Part shown: positions 42,207 to 53,403 of the stretch, one piece after another
Layout of the letters: every line of letters starts with the position of its first letter
Position numbering within the stretch: the stretch's first letter is position 1
Assembly: GCA_942159475.1 (NCBI GenBank)
Contig: OW804098.1
Coordinates: 3,386,383-3,450,382, forward strand
Direction of reading: 5' to 3'
Source of the DNA: Sthenelais limicola
Lineage: Eukaryota; Annelida; Polychaeta; Phyllodocida; Sigalionidae
Length of the DNA stretch: 64,000 nucleotides
Notes under the pieces: generated by a model
Seen by the model: the letters and a program-made list of their open reading frames with translations, nothing else
What the model was told of the DNA's origin: nothing
Database searches by the model: none
Made by a program: the position numbers and the translations under genes

Positions 42207-43249
42207 GCAACTGAAAATTCAGTTGGTTGAAAAGGAATTGTAGAGCATTGTCCCATGAATCACCAAATCAACCTCTTTTGTTAAATGCTGAATTTTGAGA
42301 TAATTTGGATTCTGTCGTGGGTATTGTTCTTTCTTAAATATTTTTTTATTTCATCTGCTGCAATGAACCCATCTGTGGTAATCTAAACTGACCTACTTTC
42401 CAAACACGGGGCAGTGCATGACCCAAGACTCTGGAAAACCCCCAGTTACTTTTTATACTGGAAACTACATTTGATAAATTCCTACCTGTGATACGTGGGG
42501 GGGGGGCTTCTAGTTCTAGTATATGAAATGGGGGCTGAAAGAATAATCTAATGCATAATCTGAATGTTTATCATGAGACCTCCCCCCGCTAAATACTCCT
42601 GGGGGTTATATGACTGTATAGATGTTTACATAGTATTTAGATCTAGTGTCAAGAAGTGGAAAATAAGTAGAGACTTCAAATGTCCTAATAATGTGATATA
42701 TCAGCTCGTAAAAATAAAGTTTAACTAGTCATCACAAAACTTATGATCTGTAGTAGGTTAATGTAACATTAGGCATGGCTGGGTTTAAATAGTGTACCTC
42801 CCAACAGGTTCTACATAGTTAAGACATTGCACTGTTGAACCTATGGCACTGTAGCTTCGTTTGTCCTTCATGTACATGAAAGAAAACAATTTTAAGATAT
42901 GTACCGTAGAAAGATTTTTAGGCTTAAATTTATTTTCACACAAAATCCTGTTCATTTTAGGAGCATAGAATCATATTCTTTCTTAGTTGAGACAGACACA
43001 GAACTGGAAAAGGTACAGTAACTAATAATTGTGATAAAACCAAAAGACAAATATGTGCTTCTGCCTGCCCATGGAAATGAAAAGTTTAGTGTATACATAG
43101 ATCCTTTAACCACTGCTATAAGGGAAAGGTGATGACTTCCTCAAGTCCACGCCTTTTACCCTTTGTGGAAAGGTGACATTTGCTGCTCTGACATTGATCA
43201 TGGAAAGGCACAGCTACATAACAAAACCATGCACACAAGCACCACATGA
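42207..43249. other. Intergenic, no gene recognised
   Basis: The stretch is AT-rich with a G-run near 42500. I found no exon, TIR or domain-bearing frame. Confidence 0.3.
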
Positions 43250-43525
43250 TAAATATCTGGGTATACTTAATTACAGTCTACTACATGTATATGAATAGCC
43301 AGGGATGTATAATGCAATATACCCAATACTCCCTGGGTGTACTTATTACCCAGTTTACTATATATGTTTAGCCAGGGATCTATGATGCCCCGGGGGCACA
43401 CATATGCCAAGGGTCTACTTACTTACCCAGTCTACTATATGTTTAGCCAGGGATGTATAATGCCCCAGGGGCATATTCATGCCCCTGGATGTACTTACTT
43501 ACACAGTCTACTATATGAATAGCCA
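43250..43525. repeat. Tandem repeat, unit about 80 bp, three to four copies
   Basis: ATAGCCAGGGATGTATAATG or a variant with TTTAGCCAGGGAT recurs at about 43296, 43369 and 43443, and partly at about 43520. CCCAGTCTACTATATG recurs between these. Confidence 0.8.
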
Positions 43526-43904
43526 TGTATGATGAAATTCCCTTAATCTGCCCTAATACCAGATACAGATTTTGGAACAGGTTTTGTCATAATAGTCCGA
43601 TCTTAAAAATTCAAAAAGGCATAATTTTGCCACCTCCTCTCTCTCTCGCCCCTCCATCCCCCTCTCTCTGTCTTCCACAAATATGATGATGATGATAATT
43701 ATAATAATCCTGTCTCAACTATTTGTTATATTTATTGAACTTGATTATCTATGATAACAAAAATAACAGCTCTACTTTGTTCTTTCAGGGTTTCAACCTT
43801 TCATCTGTTGCGGATATATATCCTGTCTGACCTAATCTGCATGGCAGAGCCTCCCCCAAGAAGTTGAGAATATCATCACAGAAAGGCATATACAGAAATA
43901 CATG

Positions 43905-44070
43905 ACCAATATTGAATTGAATTGAAAAATCTTTTATTTGTCAGTAGTATAATAACATTTACATTGAAAAGAACAAATTGGTCGACAGACTTCTGGGATA
44001 ATCCCAGTTCTTCCAGTCGTTCCCATGATCATATTATTTTCTGACATGTTCTTCAATTCAATTCAATAAT
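43905..44070 (-). repeat. LINE 3'-end fragment(s)
   Basis: Read on the minus strand, the sequence contains GGAAGAACTGGGATTATCCC and ACAAATAAAAGATTTTTCAA followed by (TTCAA)n. It is related to the CR1-like 3' end at 22340-22440. A second (TTCAA)n run starts at about 44052. Confidence 0.65.
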
Positions 44071-44273
44071 TCTTTATTGCTGATGTTGATACAATAAGGT
44101 GGTCCAACTATCTAAATAAACATGTGTTTAAATAGGTCTTCCATTGGGTGCCTGTATGTTCTTGATTATATGGAGATCAGAAATCAGATCTGTATTGTTA
44201 GGATTGTGAAAAGGCCTTACTGTTGCAAGACACAATAGTGCTGTGCAAAGTTGTACTACAGATAGCTAAAATA

Positions 44274-45645
44274 CAGTGGTCGAAATAAGGAATAAAAACA
44301 GGTTGTCCACCCGGGCAAGCTACTGACAAAATAAGGTTGCCCACCAGAATTTCTGGTTGCCCCCCTCCCCCTGCCTGAAACTTCCAGTTAGTTTAGGGCT
44401 TAAGTATGGTTTTATTTAGTGGGATCGCTTAGTATGGGTCACAACTGACCGCAGTGAATATTGAAAAATTAGATATTCGTACTAAAATATTTACTAAAAA
44501 TTAAAGATATCCAAACAATTACTGTACCGAGTCTGTTTGCAAATTCTTAGGAACTTGAAAAACTGTATCTCAGGTCCTGAGGTGAACAAGTTTATTCAAG
44601 GGCCCTGCCTGTAGTTTGTAAGCACACTCCATTCAACTGATCACCCTCTCTGAGGAAACGTTCTGACAACCAACTCTGGATAGGGCTGAGTTGTAATACA
44701 AACTAAATTTTATCATGACAGTACAATTACTTTGGTACTTGAAAGTTTTCCTACTGATTCCGAGATTGATTCGGTAAAATATCCTGAAAATACAGGAACT
44801 ATAACTCCAATCGGCGGGGCCTACTGGGGCCTATACATCCAACGCGCGGGGCCTATAAGTCCTGGGGCCTATATATAGGTCTGTACCCCGATATGGATAT
44901 GAAAAAATAATGTGGAAGAAATGAAAGCAGGTTGTCGGTAATAGAGTTGAGGGTTTCTAATATCGTCAATCATGTTTTGAAAAAAATGGGAATCAAACTG
45001 AGGAATTCAAGATTTCTGCTTAAAATATAATGAATATGATATAAAGATTCATGCAGTAATTATAGCTTGCCCGGGCGGGCTGAATCTGAGAAATACTCTT
45101 GGAACAAGTTGCCAACGGAAGCCCACCAACACTTAGATATTAAGCCTTTTAAAACTTTGGCCAGATCTGGCTCTCCACCTGGTGGTATAACACTATGGAA
45201 TGGTGACTATTTTGTATATTATTTTGGCCAAAATTCATGGATTCGTCTTATAGTCTACCTGCATGATCCAACAAATATGTGTAAGTCAAGGCCATATGTA
45301 TGAATGTTCCTTTTATTAATTACCCAACGTTTCGAGAGCTTTGCTCTCTTCCTCAGGGGTGGTTGATGGTACAATGTGAAATAACTACTTTGGGGTTTGC
45401 TGTTGTGTATTTTAAAGACCTTTTTTCGCCTGCTAACGACTTTATTTTTTTGCAATATGAATTGGGCTAATTAGTCAGTAATTTTGAAGACTATAGAGTT
45501 AGTATTAATGACTATACTTATTACTTACTATTTTATACTTTACTCATTATGTTGGTGGGCAACCTGACATTCTGGCGGGCAAGCTGATTTGTCATGGAAC
45601 TTGCCTGGAGGGGCAACTTAATTTTTTTCCTTATTTCGACCACTG
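44274..45645. mobile_element. 1.4-kb hAT-like TIR element
   Basis: CAGTGGTCGAAATAAGGA at the left is matched inverted by TCCTTATTTCGACCACTG at the right. Just inside, GTTGCCCACC/GGTGGGCAACC and CGGGCAAGC words recur at both ends. CAG/CTG termini suggest hAT. The interior has a GGGGCCTATA minisatellite (about 44815-44880) and a captured LINE fragment at 45088-45222. No transposase is visible. Confidence 0.7.
45088..45222 (+). pseudogene. CR1-like LINE ORF2 C-terminal fragment
   Basis: YSWNKLPTEAHQHLDIKPFK, followed by TLARS and LWNGDYFV, aligns by eye with the last 35 residues of the ORF2 at 53404-56271 (YAWNRLPTMAHLVLDKQRFK, LARS, LIWNDDYF). It is a short relic inside the TIR element. Confidence 0.75.
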
Positions 45646-45806
45646 GTATTTCTTCAACCTTAGGGGGTCCTAATTGCCTCATTACCCCCAGTCCCTCCCC
45701 ACTCACTGTCCATCTCCGCCTCCCCAACACTCACTCACCCATTCCCAAACTCTCACCCCCACTAAGTCCACATTAACACCACTGTTTATTACACCCACTC
45801 AGTCGC

Positions 45807-45935
45807 ATAGTGGTGATAGAAAAATTGAAAATCCCCCAAAAATATAAGTGGGTTAACGCAGGATGTGTCTTAGCTATGTAAAAGCCCAGATGGCAGGTAT
45901 ATTCGAATAAAACCCTTTAAAAAAAAAAAAAACCA
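45807..45935 (+). mobile_element. Short retroposed insertion with poly(A) and 10-bp target duplication
   Basis: ACTCAGTCGC lies at both 45797-45806 and 45936-45945. The 129-base insert ends in AATAAAACCCTTT and an A run, followed by CCA. It is the product of LINE-type machinery: a SINE or a severely truncated transcript copy of unknown source. Confidence 0.7.
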
Positions 45936-46194
45936 ACTCAGTCGCCATTCCCCCAACTCACAGCTTAATACATCAACTCACAATTATTATATTTAAGACG
46001 GAGTGGGGAGATAGAGATGGAGAGAAAGGTGAAAAGTTAGGAAAAAGAGAGGGGAGATAGAGAGGTGAATGGGGACCAAAAATCCCAGAGGCTCCAACCT
46101 GAGGAAGGCTGAGGTCGGCAGATCTCCCGATTTCACATTTTGTAGTAGTAGGTCGGGAGATAATTATTTGTTTTGTCACCAAGGGAGTGTGAGC

Positions 46195-46790
46195 CTGCCC
46201 CCCGCCCCCCCCCCCCCCTCCACACTCAGGGGTAAAAAGTGTACACTTTTTTGTTCCCAATTTCGTGGAGAAAGGGGTTTTTCACACATGAACGTGGGTC
46301 ATGATATCGGAAATAAGGGTATGAATTTTGCAACTGAACTCCACAAAATTCTGAAAAGGGTGGGGAGGGGGAGGTATTGTTAATAACAGGGCAGTATTTG
46401 ACTAATTTGTTGTTTACAATGGCATATAATTATAACAGCATCCACATCAAGTCATGTTCACATGGGATATTCCTTCATGTTTGTGAAAATGGTAATATGT
46501 TATACAAGACTGCCTAAAATCATAAAAAGGGGTCCTTTTGGCATAAAATTTTCTGTGTTTTGCCACAAAAAGGGGGGTAAAATGGGTATCATGTTAAGCT
46601 AGACTCCTTGAAATCTTAAAAAGAGGTCAGAGTTTCCACGTTTTGCCACAAAAGGGGTGGTGGTAAATGCGTTGAAAATTCGCGGAAAGGGGTTATTTTT
46701 TAAAGGCTGGAACCAAAAAACACTTTTCACCCCTGAGTGTGTGTGTATGTGTGGGGTGGGGGTGGGAGTGAGAGTGTGAGAATCCGCCCC
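46195..46790. mobile_element. 0.6-kb MITE, CACACTCAGGGGT ends
   Basis: CACACTCAGGGGTAAAAAGT at 46220 is matched inverted by ACTTTTCACCCCTGAGTGTG at 46722-46741, with TTTTTTGTTCC/GGAACCAAAAAA extending the stem. AAAAAGGGGT words recur inside (about 46526, 46566 and 46618). There is no coding capacity. Confidence 0.65.
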
Positions 46791-46839
46791 CTTGTCACCC
46801 ACACCCACGCTAAATCCCTATGAAACTTTTCATATTTTT

Positions 46840-47000
46840 ATATGTGTAATAGCGGATTTGCATATCTTACTGCGCATGCCTACTGCAGTGCATGCTTGGA
46901 TGAATTCTGTTGAAATCTGACATACAAATATTTGGCAACATTTTTATCGAAAAATGCAAGAGTGTTTTCACCAATATCAGAGCTTGTATAAAGGACATAT
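46840..47000. repeat. Dispersed repeat, copy 2
   Basis: This partner of 34680-34860 shares the GCAGTGCATGCTTGGATGAA and ATACAAATATTTGGCAACAT blocks. Confidence 0.55.
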
Positions 47001-49829
47001 GAAAACCAAATGCTTGATTGGAAAGGTGGGTACTTGTGCGATGGAAACATGCATAATACATGGATATTGACATTAGAACATTGATAAATATTCCATGCTG
47101 AAGATGAATGTTTTCTATAGATTTTATACTGTACCATTAGTCCCATAATTCCGTGCGAATTTAGATTCAAAGTGGCGGCTATGCAACTCCCCTATTGTGA
47201 GAACTACTGACATTTGCAAACCTTATGCTGTAATACTGTAAGTTGGTGAAGAAATAATACTTTTTTAAAGGGTTAAAAATTTGTTCTAGCCTATGTCAAA
47301 ATGAGCGTTTGCAAAGCACTTATTCGGCCATTTTTATGCTTGGGGTTCAGATCAATTTTCATTTCATGAATGAATCATTTCGGGTTAATTTCCACTAAAT
47401 GCAAAATTCTAAATAAATTAGTTGGCTATTAACAATATGACATTTAAATGTATTGATTAGAATTTTCCGAAAGTTATACATATTAACACTCGACTATTAA
47501 CATAGATTACCATCTGTTAATGTCCGCTCTGATTTTCATGTTGTTTATCCTATTTAATCAATTGACATGTATCAATTAATTTTTTATATGTATTGTATGA
47601 ACATGGTGGTATGATCTTTAGGTTATCCATTGAACCTGACTCTGAACCTGTATCTATTATCGTACTTATTTACGCCTCCTTGTTTTAGAGGTTGTCCTGG
47701 AAAATCTATGTAGTAGAGGGAACATCCCATTTTGTATTATGACTGATTTCTGAATAAAAGTTGTTATAATATATATATATGCCTGTGATTGTGAAATGAA
47801 TGCATTGCATTAGGAGCAGCTCTCTGATACAATGTAAAGGAAAGATGTGCTATCCTGTTAAATATAAAGCTTCCCAGTCAGTCCATAGGTAGATCTGACT
47901 GGGAAGCTGCTATAATCATTGAAAACATCATGTTGACTGATTGGAAGATCTGGAGCCAATTGAATTGTGGAGTAATAAACAAGCCATTTAGTACTCCAAT
48001 TCAAGTACCTTGCTTTACTAGAGTTATTCTTACAGCTTAACTAGTTCGACTGGAATATCAACACAACTATAATTATATTTAATAGTTCCCTGATCTACAA
48101 TATCTCATTCGATTGACATTAAGTCATCAGCCATGAACACATCTAGATGGCAATACAGCAATCAGAGTTAGTTCGTATACAATCAGTATTGGGAATATTA
48201 GTCAGAATAATTCACTCTCCAAGACTTACATACTTAGTAACGATGACAGTGATTTTGAAACTTCTATGTTTATACTCTCCAGTATTATTATACTACAAGA
48301 ATCAACTTGAGAGAAGGATTTACAAATATCATATGACATAATTAGCCTTGTATTAAGGGTATGTATTTTTTTATTTATGCCATCAATTCCTTCGACTTTT
48401 AAACCATCTTAACACATATATAATAATCATAAAATGTTTCATGCGTGCAACAGATATAACTGTATAACATCCATAGAGTGTCATCAACTTATACAGTGCT
48501 ATATATTTAACGTTGCAATGCCACTTTAATTATCACGCCTGGAAGGTCAAAATACACATTATATCAATAAGTGTTCATTTTGAATTCCTTCAAATCATAC
48601 ATTACTTTACTACCCGAATGGGCATGCATCAGCTGGTTATATACCTGAAAGGATTACCTGGGTGTAATCCTTTCATGCTAAATGGCCAGGTGGGCCTCGA
48701 TCGTCCAATGAGGGTGCATCATTAATCAGTCCCTCGCTAGCTTTCATAGAGGTAGGAGCTAGCACACATAAATTAAAAATGACTGATGTGACACAATGAA
48801 TGAGTTATAACAGTAGCATGTTTTAAAAATAGGGTCGGACAAATAAAACAAGTACACCATGAAGACAATAATATATGTGACAGCTCATTGAGAACTTGGG
48901 CCGAAGGAATAAAACAGCTGTGAAAAAAAAGGGAATAGTATTTTTTATCTAAAAATATACCTTATTCAATATTGCGTTAAGTCAATAAACTTGACTTGTG
49001 GCTAATATAAAACTCCTGGATTGGATAGTGTTATTGGATAGTCGGATTATTTAACCTTGATTATAGGGACAAGGAGATTATACATAGGCCCATAACTTCC
49101 TCATTTCCGATTATAGAGCCACAAAACTAGGGTTCCCATGAGAGATTTTGACAATTTACACTCAGCCAGTGTCATACGATTTAGATCCGTCATGATTGTT
49201 ACCCTGTTATCAATAAAAAATAATTGCTGTCAGTCTCTGTCTGTCTGTATAGATGAAGAATTTATAAAAATCTATGCATAACGTCCACGCCCCCCCCCCT
49301 CCCCCCACTACCCCACCTCCACAGTAGTCACAGATATACAAAATCCTATGTGCCCACCGTCGATGACAGGCTGTCTTATGTCGGCGGGAAAATGTCATTA
49401 TGCAAATGAGTTTGACCCATGACCTGCTTGCCTTGTGACGTGAGGCCCTGACGTAAGACCACAGGAAAGACACACAGACACTCAGTCCAATGACGCCGAG
49501 ATTCCCTGCCTTTGTTTACACTTGTTATTGAGTTCTTTTTAATTCAGGGAAGCCTCGAAAGGCAAGTTTATTTCTCAACTATCATTTAATCCTAATAAAC
49601 CCATGGTTATGTCAGTATAGCGGTAACTGAAATATCACAAAATTGTGGTTTTTAGCGGAATTTCGCTGCCCTTTATATATGCGTCACTTTTTGAAAATTG
49701 ATTGGCAAGATACGTATCAGTGAAAATGGATTCTTCTCTTCAAAATAACATCAGTTATTGTCATTTGTTCACGCACAATTTAGGGTTGGAAGCATGATCG
49801 CAAGACAGTATTTTGTGGGGTTTTGGATT
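47001..49829. other. Intergenic, AT-rich, short hairpins only
   Basis: I see no gene. There are two clean hairpins: 47868-47908 (AGCTTCCCAGTCAG pairs with CTGACTGGGAAGCT) and 48646-48675 (TGAAAGGATTAC pairs with GTAATCCTTTCA, 6-base loop). An AT microsatellite lies near 47770 and a C-run near 49290. Confidence 0.35.
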
Positions 49830-49989
49830 CCGTCCTAAGACTGGTAGGACACCTATGACGTTGTCCTAGGATTTAGGCCGATTTAGGACAGATCCTACGA
49901 AATCCTATGTTAGTACAACACACCCGTCCTACGTAGGACGATCCTACCGGATCCTATCCTAAATTCCTATCCTACATCGTTAGTACAAC
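49830..49989. repeat. Right TAGGAT palindrome array (inverted)
   Basis: GTTAGTACAAC occurs at 49909 and at 49979, the reverse complement of the left array's GTTGTACTAAC pair. Between them are ACGTAGGACGATCCTACCGG and related words. The outer flanks on both sides also share an inverted ATGTTGCACACTG block (about 37980 and 50010). Confidence 0.8.
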
Positions 49990-50135
49990 ACCCCCCTGGT
50001 CTCCCAATTCACTATGTTGCACACTGGACATGTTATGTGTTACAGAAAAATTAATCTTAGTCGCAAAAATGATTTCAAATGTTTGTTCCACAAGAACTAA
50101 ATTTTCAACAATATCTATTTTATCTTATTTTTTAG

Positions 50136-50252
50136 AGAGACATCGCTAAGTTGAAGCAGCAGTAAAGCCAAAAGACAGCTATTACAATAATTCTATGCAG
50201 GACTGGTATCAACTATGCATATTTTCAAGAGAAGTGAACTAATCTAATAGAG
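50136..50252 (+). other. Possible exon-like segment
   Basis: An acceptor with a T-rich tract (TTATTTTTTAG) ends at 50135 and a donor GAG|GTATGTAC starts at 50253. In phase 0 the segment would encode only RDIAKLKQQ before a stop. It could be a terminal or non-coding exon of the gene starting at 35864, but nothing else supports this. Confidence 0.2.
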
Positions 50253-50846
50253 GTATGTACATAATGTTTGTTTCGAATATAATATAAATAGACAGTGACG
50301 ATTTTTGATATATGAAATATAGCGATGGTTGCTGTTTCGGCTGTTTATTGTAGATTGTCACACGGCATAATTTTATGGTTAATATACTGAATATATGTTA
50401 ATCTTAAATATATTTCTCATGTTTAACATGTTCAAGATGCCGTTGTTTTTGCTTGAATCGACAGATATATTGTGAAAATTAGCTTATTTCTCTGAGTTTT
50501 GACCGTTTCATAGACTTGAGGCATGCCCACCCAAAAAATCTAGTGGATAAAATAAGAATATTCTTCTAAATAAAAGATATGCACCATTTAAAACGAAAAT
50601 AATCCACTTTTATTTTTCCATAGGTTAGGGAAACCTGTGAGGGCACATATCCTTGGACACAGGCAAGCGCTGAAATGGCCATTGAATTACCACATTGGTG
50701 ACACCAAACTTGCATGCCTGATATTGATGGCTTTTTTTAGATGAACAACTTATAATGGACGACCTTATTTGATAAAAAAAAAAAGTGGGGAACCTGAATG
50801 ATGAATTATTTGAAATCAGGTTTATTGTCTACTTGTTTTGAGCATT

Positions 50847-51035
50847 ATTCTCCCAGTACAGGGATTTATTTTGCTATTTGCCAAGAACATTTCCGTCCGT
50901 TCACCTCCCAGTATAGGGAGGGAAATAAGAATATAAGCATTGTTTTCTCCCAGTATGGGGACTTTTTATATATTGATGTGAATTATGTAAATACCAAGAA
51001 CAATTCGTTTGTCAACCTCCCAGTATAGGGAGCAA
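50847..51035. repeat. Four copies of a CTCCCAGTATAGGGAG hairpin word
   Basis: CTCCCAGTACAGGGA, CTCCCAGTATAGGGAG, CTCCCAGTATGGGGA and CTCCCAGTATAGGGAG occur at about 50849, 50907, 50949 and 51017. Each folds as CTCCC/GGGAG around six bases. They are embedded in otherwise unrelated AT-rich sequence. Confidence 0.75.
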
Positions 51036-51989
51036 AATTACTCGTTTTTGTGTGAGGTTAATTGGGGAGACAGTTTTGAAGGTGTGCAAACATGATATCC
51101 ATTGAATGTATGTGTACTCCATTTTGGATGATAATAATTTAACATAATTCTAAAAAAGCATTCAAATTATAAAATGTGCATGTGGTAATCTAGATGTAAC
51201 CAGACCAGATAGTGTGTGGTAGGGGAAAATTCAGGACTGGAATATTTTCAGAGTTGGGAGTTTGGGGATAATTTTTAAAAATGTTAAACTAATCGTCGTC
51301 GACCCCAACTGTTAGCCCCACACTCCCCCACCTACCCCAAAATAAATCCGCTGGGGGAGGGGAACTGGCCATACATGTCCACCCTACATAAGGTGGACAT
51401 CTATTCAAGATGATTATCATTCTTTTTAGTCGATATAAAGCATAAAATAATTATATTTATAAAAAATATTTTTCTTTGTTATATCTACCACCGCCTGTAT
51501 CAACCAGGTTTGATACCTGTGGTCTGCCTGATGCCAGGAGCGAAACCATGTATTGCCAGCCTCCCCCTCCCCCAGTGGGAAGGGCCCCCTCCCCTGCCTA
51601 CTATTGGATTATAGGAAATATGAATAAATAAATTTTCTCATTTTTATGAAATAAACACAGCAGACTGGATATTATTTATTTAAACCATCATTTTTAATGA
51701 AAATAACAATAAATAATATAAACAATTAAAGCATCACAATTGTTTCTTGGCAAAGCCTATGGCGTAATAGCCGGATCGTGATGTAATAACATTGCTATGG
51801 AGACTTTCCAGTCTTTATTGCATGGTAGCAATTTGGTTTGAGAGGGTTGCCAACTTTTGGGTGTGCCCAATGCCTGAGGTTTTTGTGACATGGTGTTGAA
51901 GGCACACACGCAAGCTAGGGGGCTATGTTTCAGAAATGATTTAAAACAACAGTAAAACGTAGTTTGATGGAATAAAATGGCCTTATTCC

Positions 51990-52316
51990 GCTATCAGCCA
52001 GTAGGGACCTTGCACATGAGAATTATGACTTTTCTACAAAATAGACCAAAAATATAATATTCCCAGGGTGGAATCGATCTCATATATAATGTTTATGTGT
52101 CCAAAGCTTAGAATTCATTCAAAACAACCATTACTGTGTAGTTTCATAATGGAGAAAGGCCTAATACATGTATTCTATTTTGAAATAGGGACCTTGCACG
52201 TGCGATTTTTCATTTTTATTTAAAGAATAGACCAAAATTAATAACTTTCCCCAAGTGGAATCGGTCTTATTCATAATGTATGTGTGCCTATGTGTTAGAA
52301 ATCCATCTAAAGCAGC
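51990..52316. repeat. Two diverged direct copies of a repeat of about 170 bp
   Basis: TAGGGACCTTGCAC followed by AATAGACCAAAA, GTGGAATCG and TATGTGTGCC-like blocks appears at about 52009 and again at about 52187. The second copy abuts the left end of the next TIR element, with which it may be associated. Confidence 0.55.
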
Positions 52317-53403
52317 ATATGGCCAATTCCACCAATTTGACAACATTTGGCCCCCAACCGTGGAAAGTGATAAAATGGGCTTAAATCAAATTAATTACTA
52401 TTAATTTGATTTTTTTTGGGTTGGATGGTTCTACCAACCTGCGGAACCACATTTTTGGCATTTTTAGTCCAATTTTTTTTTCTTTATTTCAAAATCCCAT
52501 TTTGGGGGCAAAAATCATTTTTTTAAACTGCCATTAGTCCGTGGAATTGCTGGATATCTAAATAATCTTCAAAATTGAACATTTTTTTTATATGTTGTGA
52601 TAGTAGGTTACGTGAACATGATCTGTTTAAAAAAAAAATGGAAAAAAAAATTTGCCCATGTCGTGTGCCATCACGATGTGTGTGTAAGGTGGATTAAAAA
52701 ATTAAAAAAATAAAAATATATCAAATTATGATGAATAATGATAAAATGCATGGGATTATATATGTATAGAAGATCAAATGTATTGATATTAGTTTTTCTT
52801 GAATTGTAGCAGAGAAATAACAGTGGCAAAAGGTGGTGGGTACCCTAGCACCTGTTGTGTGCCGTCACGCCTATTTTAGGGATTTTAGTCTTATAAGGCA
52901 CAACTTTAATAGTAAACTTTAAATTTGACATTTATTATTGACTTTGCTTGATATCAATCTATGTAGATTGAAATTCATGATTTCCGTATAGTTTTTACAT
53001 GATTCTTAAGGCAAAATGCTTTAAAAATTTGCAGTCACATTGTGTCGTGTGCCTTCACGTTGTGTCGTGTGACGTCACATTTGCCGTCACATAATGTCAG
53101 AACTTATATAGAATAGAATAGAATAGAATAGAAAAACATTTATTAAGTCATGTTGACTACTTATGAGGGAAGTTTCTCCAAACAGATGGGAGGTGTTCCT
53201 AGCCCTCAGGCGTAGATTACAGTTTGTGAAGTAAGGAACAAAACCGAAGCGTTCAATGAAGGCTACGGCTCCTTACTATTATTTACAATTTCTTTAATGT
53301 TCTATTACAATTTGCTGTTGAATATGGTGTTCTGGTTACAGTAGTTGGGTATACTCGAAAATACAATCTGCGTAATTATAATGATTATAATGGTGGTATA
53401 TCT

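Noticed and set aside
50847..51035. CRISPR-like array
   Set aside because: The spacing is irregular, the repeats are too short and variable, and the context is eukaryotic without cas genes.
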